A stretch of 64,000 nucleotides of DNA from Megaustenia siamemsis (GCA_032433765.1 JAVIAB010000124.1:91940845-92004844), one strand, 5' to 3'; shown: positions 11,166-23,438, counted from the first letter of the stretch. Notes: a model not told the origin generated them from the letters alone. Program-made: numbers and translations.

Positions 11166-12320
11166 CCGTTAATGAAGATTCATAATGATTACCAATATAT
11201 AAATGTAAACGACGATCATTAATACGTCGCCGATGTAACTTTCACATGAAGATACTATAAAGTGTTCTAATTTTCTGCCCGTATCGTGATCGACATAATA
11301 TCGAGGCCGTACCGACTCTGCTCTCTTCTTGACCGACCCACTTTATGCGTGATGCGCTGCAGTGGTTGAGGATGCGTCGTCAAGACGTGATCTTGCCGTT
11401 ACCCTTGTGAGAAACCTCGGATGATAATTCCCTACCGTTTTTAACAAGTACCCATCGTACACTAGACGTACTTCGCGTTGATGTTGAAATTATTCTGCAC
11501 TGCAGAGTCTGGTGACACTGACTCTCTTTCGCCGCGACACTCACTCTTCGTTCTTCACCACAGCGTCAAACCACGACAAAGTGATAGTTTTTGATTAACT
11601 GCACACATAATTCTCTCGTGGAAGTAACAATAAGTTTATTTACACGTAACATGTCCAATGAAACAAAGTATATACAAGCCACCGATGTACAATTCGCTCG
11701 GCTGTTCACACATTAATATCCTGAATGCACATCTCTCTACTGCAGGCGTGCCTCAGTTCGTCTCTCACACACAATCGGTCGAACACTGAATCACTCTAGT
11801 CTGGATCCTAATATTTACTCCCTATACTAACACAATGATCTGTTTCGTCAATATATTCGAGACCTACTTCAACAACTAGTCTAACTCTCTATTATGATTT
11901 GGGCTCCAAGAGCTATTGGCTTACGCCTAACTACTGGATGTCTACAGCGCCCTGTCTGCCAATTTTCTCCACATCCCCCATGTGAATCCTCAATACTAAC
12001 TATGGATGTCGGTAAGCATGCTATAATACCGTTTTCATGCAGTCCTCATGTGTGGATTATCCAGCCTCATACATGGGACTATATACTTCGTTTCTGAACC
12101 AATCAAATTACTCTACGTTATCTCATGCTTTGTCCCTTAACCAATCACAACTCTCCTACGTCATCTCCTACTCTCCAAGTTCACACACTCAATCAGTCAT
12201 GAGATTTCTGCTATCCTGCCTGAACATTACTCTATTTACATTTCCCGTGACCTCTCCTCGTGCTATATCACTCGCTCACCTCAACCATCCCTTACTCTCC
12301 TTCACATTCTCACATTCACT
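11166..12320. other. Unclassified segment, possible diverged repeat
   Basis: No gene was recognised. Short features recur in 55600-56930, including CTTCGCGTTG, AGTTTATTTACA and CCAATCA/CTACGTCATC clusters, so the two regions may share an old element such as an LTR or other non-coding repeat. The similarity is patchy. Confidence 0.3.
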
Positions 12321-12324
12321 GTTA

Positions 12325-12450
12325 CAAGATACCAGACAGCTTGAGAGAATGGCCTGGCAGAAGGTCAACAACGGAGAGGATAAATAACTATCGAGATCGA
12401 AAGTCGTGGAGCGACATGATCACCTACGCCAGCAAGCACGACACTTAATG
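12325..12450 (+). pseudogene. LINE 3' end fragment (family B)
   Basis: It reads DTRQLERMAWQKVNN, then shifts to the SWSDMITYASKHDT tail and stop. Only the last 40 or so codons remain. Confidence 0.75.
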
Positions 12451-12679
12451 ATGGTACTTCTTTTCCTAAAATAACAGACATGATAATAATGAGTAATAAG
12501 TGAATACCATAGCAAAGGAAATGCTATTTTTGAACTACAACAGGTAACATGTTTGTTTAATTTACTTGATCAAAACTGAACAAACACAGAAGCTCAGAGT
12601 AAACCCCGGTTATAAGAATAAGGAAAAGATTGGATGGATGGATGCGTTCGCCCGATGATTAAAGTATTCTAGAGTATTC

Positions 12680-12935
12680 GTAGACTTTAGACTTCCTCTT
12701 CGTCATCCGCCCTTAAAAGGACGTTAAGTTGACGTGATTGCGTTGTGTTGCAGTTTGCAGTGTAACACTGTGATATCTGCGCCTTTCGACCAAACACATC
12801 CGACTTCGGCACAACGTTTTTGAGTACCGGGTTGTCTTCCCTCTTCGATCCCTGCTCGCTTGGCCAGACTAGACAGGTTAGTCTGTTACTGGAGGCACCG
12901 CGGAGAGGTGGAGCAGGGTCTGGATGGAAAAGATT
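12680..12935 (+). repeat. Dispersed repeat R2, best copy
   Basis: It shares TTTTTGAGTACCGGGTTGTC, GCTTGGCCAGACTAGACAGG and GTTACTGGAGGCACCGCGG with 8340-8560 and 57985-58290. It may be a non-coding retroelement part. Confidence 0.75.
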
Positions 12936-13985
12936 AATATTAGCGAAATTAAGTTTACATACAACATTTGCCTTTTTAGGTGACATAAACGTGCCACCAG
13001 CATATCACTCTATGATTATCGGCCACATATTTGAATTTAATGTTTTTTAAATGCTAAATTTTTTCGCAAAGATATCTGAATCCCACTTTCTGATGCTATG
13101 ATAAACAACGAAAGTGTGTTGCTTTGAAAGAAAGAAAAACAAATTGGCAGGCATATGTTCAACATAGCTAAAACACGTTCACCGTAATAAGAAGCTGTGT
13201 TCTAATAACTTGGTTAACAGACGTGTACTCCTACATATGCTAACATATTCTTCGTGAAGTATATTAATAACTGCTTCTTTAGCATGCATTTTTGCAGGGA
13301 GATTTAACCTAATTAGGAAGATAAGGATATCCCGTATCATGTTTATCCTTGAGAAGTTAAGTTTTGGGTCTTACATTTTCTACTTGGACATATATTTTAA
13401 GGCAATGTGGACCAGTGACTTCTCCCCATGCCTTACCATACCAAACGTCAGGTACCCATTTTTTTAAGTTGTGTCGGCTAAAATAAACTGATACTGAAGC
13501 AAAAGTGATAAATGTAGATTTTAAATACCTACATAATACACATATAATACATATATAATGCATATATTATACATATATTATACACATACAATCAGCTAAT
13601 TAAGATTGAATCCATGAAGCCATACATACATGAAGTATGATCCTTATTAATTTTATTTTTCTTTCACTGATCCTGACGGAAATTGCTGATTATGAGCTGT
13701 TGATCTCTTTCTTCGTTGGGGTCGGTGTGTGTGTGTGTGAAGCTTGAACCCCCACACAGTACTAATTCACAGCGTTTTGAGGTGAAGTGAACAGTACATT
13801 TCACCTCTAGCATTTATCTTCCACAACTTATCGGACCTGATAGTATGTCAACTGGCTAACGCAAAACTGCGATCCTAGTACAAATTTATCCCTTTCGTAA
13901 AAGAGAACTTAAAATGAGGTTCTCGGTAGATCAGTTTACAATTCAGTATACTTCGTTTAATCTAAGTAAATGAAAGGTCATGCAA
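12936..13985. other. Mostly featureless, with a short R2 fragment
   Basis: 13665-13715 matches the end of R2 (CACTGATCCTGACG...). A short (TG)n lies at 13726-13739. Otherwise I see nothing supportable. Confidence 0.45.
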
Positions 13986-13989
13986 GAAA

Positions 13990-14185
13990 GAACCCCGTGC
14001 CGCCAAATGTCGTATTGGGAATACGGTGCTAGTGACCATAAATTTTACTGACCTTCAGCACATGATTTTTAGGGTAATGTTGTCGGTATTACGCCCGTGC
14101 TGCTTTACTTTCCCAGAAAAAAAATCTAGTACCCATTTAAGGCTGGGTAAACCCGGAAGCCGTCGATTGGGATCGAACCCTACCA
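13990..14185 (-). mobile_element. SINE-1, 5'-truncated
   Basis: The body matches the 1049-1304 copy (ACGCCCGTG, GGTACCCATTTAAGGCTGGG, GGATCGAACCCTACC), but the A-box part of the tRNA-like head is missing beyond about 14183. Confidence 0.87.
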
Positions 14186-14456
14186 ATGCAGGAAATACTA
14201 TGCGCTAAAATGCAGAGAATGGTACGGCTGTAGCTTTATGTATATTATAGTCGTCTCATAACAAACCGATGTTGCCGACTGATACGCGCCTTCTGCAAGA
14301 AGCATGTCTTCTTACTATCAGCATTACTGCATTTTAATGCATAAATATATGAGAAAGAATTCACTGAATGAAAGATACATGAAATTGGTTTAAAGCTATT
14401 GGTTCAAAATCAAAATTAAAATATGTTTTATTCATATTATATTTTTATAAAGGAAT

Positions 14457-14711
14457 CGTTCGTTCGTTCGCTTTCGTCAGCTTTGACCTCTGACGAAGTC
14501 CCACCCACTCAATTTTGTGGGACTGAATTTTGCGTGTAAAGTCTGTTTTATCCCATTACAGGATGCCCCTCGCCATGCAGGCAGATTTACTCCGACTTCA
14601 GAGGTACTAATTTTTAGGGAATTAGTAAAACCCAGGTGTCCTCGCCAGGGTACGAACCCGGCTGTTGCCGTGGTAAGCCAACCGCCTATCGATTGCGCTA
14701 ACCGGACACCC
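14457..14711 (-). mobile_element. Second tRNA-derived SINE (SINE-2) with 13-bp target duplication
   Basis: The minus strand begins GGTGTCCGGTTAGCGCAATC and carries a B box GGGTTCGTACCC, unlike SINE-1. The direct repeat TTTATAAAGGAAT at 14444-14456 and 14712-14724 brackets it. A CGTTCGTTCG simple tail lies at the 3' side. This is a distinct family with a different tRNA-like head; only one copy is seen here. Confidence 0.85.
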
Positions 14712-14825
14712 TTTATAAAGGAATAATTTAATTCGTAATGTACTTCCATTCATGTATAAATCGACCGTTTTGAAAAGGGAACTCAGATCAGGTTATTGTA
14801 GATCAGGTTATTGTGATCTCAGAGC

Positions 14826-15060
14826 ATGTCCACACAGGATAGTGGCTTAGTAAAATGTAAATGTGGATCATACCGACAAATTCCGGATCATATCATACAT
14901 GACCACAACACTTTTAACACCAAAAAAATTCAAACGTGGCCCACAAAAAAAAGAAAAAAAAAACCTACATTACAAGTTATGGGAAACCGGCGAAGTATTC
15001 AAACGCACGGTCTTGTTCGTGACCCAAGCTGGCCTGATTGCCTAAACGCATAACAATAGC
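14826..15060 (+). pseudogene. LINE C-terminal fragment with zinc-knuckle-like tail
   Basis: The two overlapping frames together read CKCGSYRQIPDHIIHDHNTF, K.WPT, LWETGEVFKRTVLFVTQAGL. This is the 'CxCG..Q...H...C..F' ending of a LINE polyprotein with a modified cysteine/histidine cluster. A frameshift lies near the poly-A tract at 14945-14962. Confidence 0.6.
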
Positions 15061-15296
15061 TGATCGCTGAAGAGGAAGAATACATAGGAAGGAAACAAAA
15101 CTGGACTCAAGCCTTATGCAAGCACACAACAGAATGTGAAATACTTACAGTGGTAAATCATAAATTGTCAGAACAAATTCATCGTACGGCATTGACATCA
15201 TTCAGTTTATCAGTCAATCCTATTACCTGACAATACGTGACAGTATAACTCAGTAGAGATTTTACTATTAAATGATGGCTTGTGTCCTAAAGTAGG

Positions 15297-15480
15297 CTGG
15301 TTTAGTTTAGTCGACAAATCATCTTCATTGTAGATTGAACAACTTCATGTTGCTCAGATCCCCTCTGTAGCACATCTCCCAGCGTGCACCACTACAGGCA
15401 CGCGCCAGATAAAGTCCTCAAGACGGTGTTTTCGTTCAGATGCACAAACTCTGTAGCACCGGTGAAGATCTAGAAAATGG
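15297..15480. repeat. Dispersed repeat R4
   Basis: It opens GGTTTAGTTTAGTCGACAAA and includes TCATCTTCATTG and a GTAGCACCGGTGA ending. Related copies lie at 21215-21410 and, more weakly, 37635-37800. Confidence 0.6.
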
Positions 15481-15675
15481 AGGGTATGGCAATTTGGTAG
15501 ATTTTTTTTTTACCTTACAACAATTTTTGCCCGTTGCAGCAACAATATTTAACCTTCTCCTTTGGATTTTTACCTATAAATTGTGTGTTAACGTGCGTAA
15601 AGTTCACACATGTTCTCTCGTTTATCGCCTTTATCTGATAGACATTGAATCTCTATACCCAGTGACCGGTGAAGG

Positions 15676-15800
15676 GTAAAAGCAAGAAGAAGCCATAGAA
15701 CCGAAAAGTAAATTCCCACCTCTTGTGTCGTGATTCGAACCCGAGACCCTCATGTTCGGAGGCAACCGTCTTACCTATAGACCACTCGACCCTCCCCTTC
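15676..15800 (-). mobile_element. Third tRNA-derived SINE head (SINE-3)
   Basis: The minus strand reads GGTCGAGTGGTCTATAGGTA, then a B box GGGTTCGAATCAC about 35 bases later. A box and B box spacing fits a tRNA-derived pol III promoter. No body shared with SINE-1 is visible and no target duplication was found. Confidence 0.6.
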
Positions 15801-16339
15801 TACATTCCTTAAATGATACCAACATCTTATTTGTTCACGTGTATATTATTAAACAATATGTGTGCACTCACTGTGGTCGCAAATGAACTTAAACCATGAA
15901 ACATAAAGATGTAGACGAAGAGTCAAATAACACTAACCGTTGGCCTATGAAAGCAAATTGCAAATGAGCAGTTACGCAGAACATAATGGATCTTTAGTCT
16001 ACCACATCTGGATGGATATATATATATATACTTGGAGTTTTCTGCACAGTTGAAAGACAGTTGTTGACAATGAATGATATAAGAGAGTCCACTGTCTTGA
16101 CGGGCAAAGTATTTTTTAGCAGAAAGAGGTGTCGTTTTATGAGTCAATTTTGGTTTCTGGTTCTAAATCTTGGTGGGCAGAAAATCCACAAGCGTCCCAG
16201 CATTAAGAAAATGTAAATGGACATTGATTTGCAGATTGTTGAATCTATAACTTAAATATGTCGCCTTCTATGTTTTATATTCAGCATTTTGATTCCCCCA
16301 AGTGCTGCACAATAATGTGTGCCTGTGTAACTTACGATA

Positions 16340-16500
16340 GCTTTGTGAAGGGAGAAGGGCAAGAGACAAACCCAGAGAAAGATGGACAGACAACATCAAA
16401 GAAACGCAACTGCAACACAACCTACAATGAAATGTGTATCTCCCTCGATACCCGAACGTGTATCAGAGGAAGTGACGCAGGAAGAAAAAAAGGAAAGAGA
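16340..16500 (+). pseudogene. Probable LINE C-terminal remnant
   Basis: One frame reads RARDKPRERWTDNIKETQ, the 'GRPR.RW.D.IKE' motif of many LINE tails. It runs into a GA microsatellite. Confidence 0.5.
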
Positions 16501-16548
16501 GAGAGATAGAGAGAGAGAGAGCGAGAGAGAGAGAGAGAGAGAGAGAAA
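16493..16548. repeat. (GA)n microsatellite
   Basis: Uninterrupted or nearly uninterrupted GA repeats. Confidence 0.95.
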
Positions 16549-16559
16549 GCCTGAAGTTT

Positions 16560-17575
16560 TAGATTCAATATGCATACAATTCATATGTTTATGTCTTCAT
16601 GTAAGTTATTACCTATACAAAACATAAATACGCATTTTATCCTTCTTATATGCAGATTCAGCCACCAGAGAAGCAGCTCAGTAAAACAGCATCCTGCATC
16701 CAGCATCCAGCATAAGAGACTAATATTTTACCAAACTGTCTTATCTTGATTGCTTTCTACTACTCGTCTGTCAAGACGCTAAAGTCCACATACATATAAT
16801 GAAAAGGATTTTATCGTATTGTAGACTTTAATAATGATTTACTGACTGCATACATTTTTGTCATTCTATTTTCTTCTGTCCATGCTCATTTACCTTTCCA
16901 ACATGGATAGGATATATAGTTTTGCACTCTTTTGCTCTTCTGTCGGTTTCACCTGCTTGTTATGTTTCATGGTGTTTCTAAAATCCCATCAATCCATTGT
17001 TTTTCGTGGCGGCTTTAAATTTCATGTGTTCATTAAAGGCTCGGTTGTGCTGTGTGTTTTGGTATTTCTTTCTTATCAGGTGGCCAAACCCTTTACCTGT
17101 TGTTTATTGGTGTATTCTATGGCGGGAATGTTTTCATTACCACACTTCGTGGATGAAGCAAACAAGTGACATAAAAGAAAGTCATGCAGTTAAAACGTAT
17201 TTGGAACACGCCCGACACTGTGATTTTATTTACTGCAATCCACACGACATTTTTCAAATCTGTTATTATCACGACAAATACACAGCTACTTTGTCTGAAA
17301 AAGCAAATTATGTTTATGTGTGTTATTAATCATGTTCATGTTTTTAATGGTTATTTAGAAATGCACCCAAGTGTAACTGTGTCGGCTCAACTTTATGTGT
17401 AAAGGTAGCTTCCTTGTTCAGTCAATTCTGGTTCAATGTATCCACTATTACAACGTTACAGAACATCAAGTTATATAAAGTGAAACTTGTCTAACTGTCT
17501 AACTGATAATGAAACGAAAAGGAAATTACTAGGCTCTTGGGAACACCTATCTAAGAGAGCTTAACAAGTAAAAAT
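16560..17575. other. No supportable gene; one hydrophobic frame
   Basis: The + frame 16858-17169 (103 codons) has several hydrophobic stretches (FALFCSSVGFTCLLCFMVFL). It lacks repeats and stops but has no recognisable family, no splice context I can verify and no homologue within the window. AT-rich DNA often yields such frames, so I do not call a gene. Confidence 0.3.
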
Positions 17576-17578
17576 TAA

Positions 17579-19245
17579 GAGAAGGTTCACTATGTTCACT
17601 GTGGTGGTCGTGTAGAACAGTTAGAGAAGAAACAACTGCGAGAAGGTTCACTAGACTGTTTGTGATGGTCGTGTAGAACAGTTAGAGAAGAACCAACTGC
17701 GAGAAGGTTCATTTGACTTTTTGTGGTGGTCATGTAGAACAATTAGAGAATAAACAACCGCGAGAAGGTTCACTAGACTGTTTGTGGTGGTCGTGTAGAA
17801 CAGTTAGAGAACCAACTGCGAGAAAGTTCATTTGACTTTTTGTGGTGGTCGTGTAGAACAGTTAGAGAAGAAACAACTGCGAGAAGGTTCACTTTACTGT
17901 TTGTGGTGGTATTAGTGTAGAACAGTTAGAGAAGAAACAAATGCGAGAAGGTTCACTAGACTGTTTGTGGTGGTCGTGTAGAACAGTTAGAGAAGAACCA
18001 ACTGCGAGAAGTTTCATTTGACTGTTTGTGATGGTATTAGTGTAGAACAGTTAGAGAAGAAACAAATGCGAGAAGGTTTACTACACTGTTTGTGGTGGTC
18101 GTGTAGAACAGTTAGAGAAGAAACAATTGCGAGAAGGTTCACTAGACTGTTTGTGATGGTATCAGCGTACAACAGTTAGAGAAGAAACAAATGCGAGAAG
18201 GTTCACTAGACTGTTTGTGATGGTCATGTAGAACAGTTAGAGAAGAAACAACTGCGAGAAGGTTCACTAGACTGTTTGTGGTGGTCGTGTAGAACAGTTA
18301 GAGAAGAAACAAATGCGAGAAGGTTCACTAGACTGTTTGTGATGGTATTAGTGTAGAACAGTTAGAGAAGAAACAGCTGCGAGAAGGTCCACTTTACTGT
18401 TTGTGATGGTATTATTGAAGATTAGTTAGAGAATAAACAACCGCGAGAAGGTTCAATAGACTGTTTGTGACGGTATTAGTGTAGAACAGTTAGAGAAGAA
18501 ACAAATGCGAGAAGGTCCACGAGACTGCTTGTGATGGTCGTGTAGAACAGTTAGAGAAGAAACAACTGCGAGAAGATTGACTAGACTGTTTGTGGTGGTC
18601 GTGTAGAACAGTTAGAGAAGAAACAAATGCGAGAAGGTTCACTAGACTGTTTGTGATGGTCGTGTAGAACAGTTAGAGAAGAAACAAATGCGAGAAGGTT
18701 CCCTAGACTGTTTGTGATGGTCGTGTAGAACAGTTAGAGAAGCAACAAATGCGAGAAGGTTCACTAGACTGTTTGTGATGGTATTAGTGTCGAACAGTTA
18801 GAGAAGAAACAACTGCGAGAAGGTCCACTTTACTGTTTGTGATGGTATTAGTGAAGATTAGTTAGAGAATAAACAATCGCGAGAAGGTTCAATAGAATGT
18901 TTGTGACGGTATTAGTGTAGAACAGTTAGAGAAGAAACAAATGCGAGAAGGTTCACTAGACTGTTTGTGATGGTATTAGTGTCGAACAGTTAGAGAAGAA
19001 ACAAATGCGATAAGGTTCCCTAGACTGTTTGTGATGGTCGTGTAGAACAGTTAGAGAAGAAACAACTGCGAGAAGGTTCACTAGACTGTTTGTGGTGGTC
19101 GTGTAGAACAGTTAAAAAAGAAACAACTGCGAGAAGGTTGACTAGACTGTTTGTGGACTAGACTGTTTGTGGTGGTCGTGTAGAACAGTTAGAGAAGAAC
19201 CAACTGCGAGAATGTTCACTAGACTGGTTGTGGTGGTATTTGTGT
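17579..19245 (+). repeat. 60-bp minisatellite, about 28 units
   Basis: The unit is roughly GAGAAGGTTCACTAGACTGT, TTGTGATGGTCGTGTAGAAC, AGTTAGAGAAGAAACAACTGC. Two interleaved variants differ at the middle block (GGTCGTG versus GGTATTAGTG), and some units carry multi-unit higher-order repetition. No reading frame is maintained. Confidence 0.95.
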
Positions 19246-19664
19246 ACAGCAATACAACTGTCCATTTTATGACATCGAGACGTAACGATACTCATTAACA
19301 AACTTTGACAGATTAATGTTACTGCACAACTTTCTAACTGGCCTAATAAATCTCCTTAGAAGTGTTTTCAGCAGCTACTGTCGATGTGATAAATTTCTTC
19401 TTCGAGTATCAAGGGAGATACACATTTCAGACTAATGTCAGACCCTTGCTCTTCTGTTAGCCTCAGCAATTGACACATGATGCTGTTGCAGAGTTTATTT
19501 GATGTTGTCACTTCGATGCAGTATGGGTCTGCCTCTATGTGATAATGCAATATAATAACAGCTATAAAGTCTTTCTATCTATTGACCTTTCGAGCCGTAA
19601 CCGGCCCATATGGCGTAGACCAAGATACACCTTCTCCTATATGAATTTTTTTGTTCTAGCAGTT

Positions 19665-20060
19665 TTCTTTTAAAGATATTTCATCAAATCTCGCCATCTG
19701 TCTCTGTTCTGTGCAAGCAGTTCTATCTCATTGAGGGAGCCGATTCCTGCTGCTCTTGCCTCTCTCATCAATGTTCTTCTCAGTGTCTCCCTGTGTCTTC
19801 CTCTTTTTCTTTTACCTGTTGTTTCCCATATGAGGGCTTGCTTTGCTATTCGGTTATTATCTCTTCTCATCACATGTCCAACATATGACCATCGTCTTTT
19901 CTTTATTACTGAAGATATTAGTAGTTGATTGGCGATTTCTCTAATTTCCTCGTTTGTTTTGAATTCGTTTCATGCTATACCAAGTATTTTCCTTAGACAT
20001 TTATTTTCGAATGCGTTCAACTTTGTTTCTATATCTCTTGTTGTTTTCCAGCTTTCACAC
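19665..20060 (-). pseudogene. LINE ORF2 C-terminal fragment (family F)
   Basis: The minus strand reads MMRRDNNRIAKQALIWETTG, GKRKRGRHRETLRRTLM and NRDRWRDLMKYL before a stop: the GRP..TWRR and RD.W.. motifs of CR1/RTE-type tails. Further upstream (19880-20060) it continues in broken frames. Confidence 0.75.
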
Positions 20061-20160
20061 GCACACGTAAGGGTTGATATAAAGTCTTTGCCTTCATAAA
20101 TATCTGAATGGTGAGGAACAACATAAAGAAAATGTCAAATCTGTTATCCGTTCACACAAT

Positions 20161-20361
20161 GTAAAAGTAAAAGTGCCCCGTCACGCCAAGTGGCGCATTG
20201 GTAATATGGTGTTTTTGATCATATACGCCCGTGCTGCTTTATTTTCCAAGAAATCCGGTACCCATTTAAGGCTTGGTGAACCTGGAAGCCGTCCATCAGG
20301 ATCGAACTCGACTCTTGTCGTTAGTAGTTCATTTCACTAACTACTGAGCTATTGCGGCTTC
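20161..20361 (-). mobile_element. SINE-1 with internal deletion and 13-bp target duplication
   Basis: It has both ends of SINE-1 (CACGCCAAGTGGCG at one side, GAGCTATTGCGGC at the other) but lacks about 50 bases of the body. CCGTTCACACAAT at 20148-20160 and 20362-20374 is its exact target duplication, so the deletion may predate or follow insertion. Confidence 0.9.
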
Positions 20362-20579
20362 CCGTTCACACAATATACCTAATTAAATGTATTAAAATAT
20401 GTTCATCAAACTAAAACACAAATCTCTAAGAGGTACAATGAATAAGACATGCAGCCAGCTATAAGAGCAACAAAAATGTAGTTAGACAGGCCCATATACA
20501 AAGAGGAGATGTAGAAGCAGTTAGACTGTCATGTAATAATGATTTTTTGAAGGAATGAGAAAAAGAGAGACGGTGAAAG

Positions 20580-21068
20580 AAATTTTGTTTAGTATAGTTC
20601 AGTATAATTTATTTTAGTATAAATTAGTTAATATAGTATAATGTTGATTAGTTTAGTATAATTTAGTTAATATAATATAGTTTAGTTTAGTATAATTTAG
20701 TTAAAATAGTATAATATAGTTTAGTTTAGTTTAGTATAGCATAGCATAGCATAGCATAGCATAGTACAGTACAGTACAGTACAGTACAGTACAGTACAGT
20801 ACAGTATAGTACAGTATAGTACAGTATAGTATAGTATAGTATAGTATAGCATAGCATAGCATAGCATAGCATAGTATAGTATAGTATAGTATAGTATAGT
20901 ATAGTATAGTATAGTATAGTATAGTATAGTATAGTATAGTATAGTATAGTATAGTATAGTATAGTATAGTATAGTATAGTATAGTATGGTACATTATAGT
21001 ATAGTATAGTACGGTACATTATAGTATAGTATAGTATAGTATAGTATAGTATAGTATAGTATAGTATA

Positions 21069-21114
<46 letters not shown>

Positions 21115-21175
21115 TGGTTTATTTCAGTATGCTTTACTTTAGTATAGTATAGTTTAGTTTAGTATAGAGAAAGAG
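20580..21175. repeat. TATAG pentanucleotide array with TA tract
   Basis: The array has blocks of AGTAT, AGTAC and AGCAT pentamers in homogeneous runs, then (TA)n at about 21070-21110 and a degraded TAGTTTAG zone on both sides. Confidence 0.95.
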
Positions 21176-21214
21176 GGTCTATGCCCTATGGGCCGGCCAC
21201 GGGTGGAAAGATCA

Positions 21215-21410
21215 ATAGATTGATATATAGTTTAGTTTGGTTTAGTCGACCTATCGTCTTCATCACACAACGAACAACACCATTGTGCACAGACCTCATC
21301 ACAGCATCTTCCCCTGTACCAAGCAATTCCGTATTATTCTAGTGCAAACACTAAAGAAGGCTTCGATGCACGAGCTGTGTAACACCGGTGATGATACTGT
21401 CCCAACCTCC
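21215..21410. repeat. Dispersed repeat R4
   Basis: It shares TTTAGTCGAC, ATCGTCTTCAT and GTAACACCGGTGATGAT with 15297-15480. Confidence 0.6.
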
Positions 21411-21810
21411 ATAGTAGACTCTTAATGCATGTTTGGCAGGGGTCAATGATTCTATTCTTTTCTCCCCTCACCCCCTGACTACCAGGACCCCAGAAGCCAC
21501 ACAGGAGAATCTGATAGAAGAGCACAGTGGAACAAGAGAAGAATTACTTGAGTCAGACTGTGGGTGTTCTGCCACGGTTGGCCACTGCTGTTCCCCTACA
21601 AACTGCTGTAAGTGCATGACCAAGTTCTGAATTGTGAGTCCTCGACCACAAGAATAATTGGAATTATACACAACAGCCATGCAAACAAATATGACAATTT
21701 TATTTAAAGATAAAGAGTCTCTCTATCTACGGCTTCATTGACGTGGACAAATATGGGAAAAAAGGAGAGGGTGGGGAATGTGTTACCTGTTACTCAAATT
21801 GCCCAGTTGT

Positions 21811-21870
21811 TTGTTTGTTTGTTTGTTTTTTTTTTTTGTTTTTTTTTTTTTTTTTTTTGGGGGGGGGGGA
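21811..21870. repeat. Poly-T/poly-G low-complexity tract
   Basis: GTTTG repeats, then long T and G homopolymers. Base calls here may be unreliable. Confidence 0.9.
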
Positions 21871-22014
21871 GCGGGGTCGGGGAGAGAGGGGGATGTATCG
21901 CGTCAGGCCGAGTTACTTTTCTCAAAGCCTCTAGTCCCCAGTTTTAGAGTTGAGTGAACCACGAATTGAGTCTTCATGATCAAAATTAAAAATAAAAATT
22001 CTCTACATCTGGGA

Positions 22015-22090
22015 ATTGACTCGGACTCTTCTGATCAGCAGCAAGCACGTCAACAACAGAGCTACCGGGTCTCTCAGATATCGCCGTAAG
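22015..22090 (-). mobile_element. Possible tRNA-derived SINE head
   Basis: The minus strand reads CGGTAGCTCTGTTG..., then GTCCGAGTCAATTCCC, resembling A and B boxes with one change in the B box. Unconfirmed. Confidence 0.35.
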
Positions 22091-22810
22091 GACGGAACAA
22101 ATGAAAGAGAAAAGATGCAACGAAAATTATATCAGCTTAATTGTCTGGCGTGATAAAATAATAAAGACCACGATGAACGGAATCGCGTCACTGAAAGACA
22201 GACATCCGCTACACGTAGATATCTGCTACACTCCCTTTCCATCAACTAAGAAAGTGATAGTTCTGATTACTTTTGTTGTTCTTTTGAACATGTTGAGTTT
22301 TTTTTTTTTTATGTTGTGCAGGTGAACATGCACATTATCCAGGGCGCTGTAGCGGACGTCGCCGACGGCACGACCTCCATGCGCCAACTCCTAATTCGAG
22401 TAGACTTTGTGGTCAGTGAGCTAGCCACACCAAATGCTATCCCAACAAATTCAGTCATGCCTCCACTTCAGTGATACACTCAATTCGACCATAGTCTAGC
22501 ACTTTGTGTTCAAAAGCGATTTTCAGTCGACCACAGACCACATAACGAGTAAGAGATCCCCATGTGCAGGCGTCAAAACCCCGTTTAATCAGTGGTCAGG
22601 TGAATGCGACCGGACTACAGCTGTCTCCGGAAACACAAATGGAAAAAAGAGCGACATTAGAACAGGTTTATACAGTGATGGGAATATGTGGAAGAGATAT
22701 ATGATTGTTTAAACCCTTGGCATATTACATGATGATGCTAATAAAGACATTACTGTTTGTGATGTGATTATGACGAATTGTCTAGTTTAGCAGCCATTCA
22801 GAGTGTGTTC
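22091..22810. other. No recognisable feature
   Basis: Mixed-composition sequence with short frames only. Confidence 0.4.
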
Positions 22811-22814
22811 ACGA

Positions 22815-23240
22815 AATTCCCGTTAATTGACATGTCGCAGACAAAACCTGCCACTAATGCCAATGCTAATTGGAGCAAAGCAAACAACAACTAGAGCGGG
22901 AATATTTCAATCATTTTGACTGTATCTTCTGGTCACGTCTTCACACTGTCAGTCTGCCTGTGATGGTTTTCTGTCTACCTCTTTTCGTCTCTTGTTCAAA
23001 GTGCTACTAAAGGTTAAACTAAACACTGGTTGTGTTAAGCGAACTTTAATCTGGTTTTACCTATTCGTGTTTTATAGGGACGGCTCACAAAGTGCGGCTG
23101 TTCTTCCTTCTGGAGAAAATGTTATGTACTATTTGTTAGAATGTAAGGTGCACAAAAACAGGACAATATCAAACATAATGAATGTGTTCACATATGTTCT
23201 CTTCGGCGTGATAACACTTTTAATCTGCGTGTAGCTAATT
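22815..23240 (+). other. Segment duplicated at 1700-2640; possible exon remnant
   Basis: The + frame ending at 23232 contains SGENVMYYLLECKVHKNRT and then a hydrophobic VLFGVITLLICV. The NRT sequon before a membrane segment is what the start of a rhodopsin-like receptor could look like, but no other receptor segment is found nearby. The second copy at 1700-2640 keeps the FGVI.LLIC end. Function is unknown. Confidence 0.4.
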
Positions 23241-23249
23241 GAGTTTATA

Positions 23250-23345
23250 TATAGAGAGAGAGAAAGAGAGAGATATTTAGGTAGAGGTATATATATGGGG
23301 ATCGAGAGAGAAAAAGAGAGTGAGAGAAAGAGAAAGCGTGTTGTT

Positions 23346-23438
<93 letters not shown>

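Noticed and set aside
16858..17169. 103-codon hydrophobic frame as a membrane protein exon
   Set aside because: AT-rich sequence readily gives hydrophobic frames; no family, no second copy and no clear splice sites.
17579..19245. Regular repeats resembling a CRISPR array
   Set aside because: There are no unique spacers between constant repeats; the whole unit is repeated. The setting is a eukaryotic genome without cas genes.
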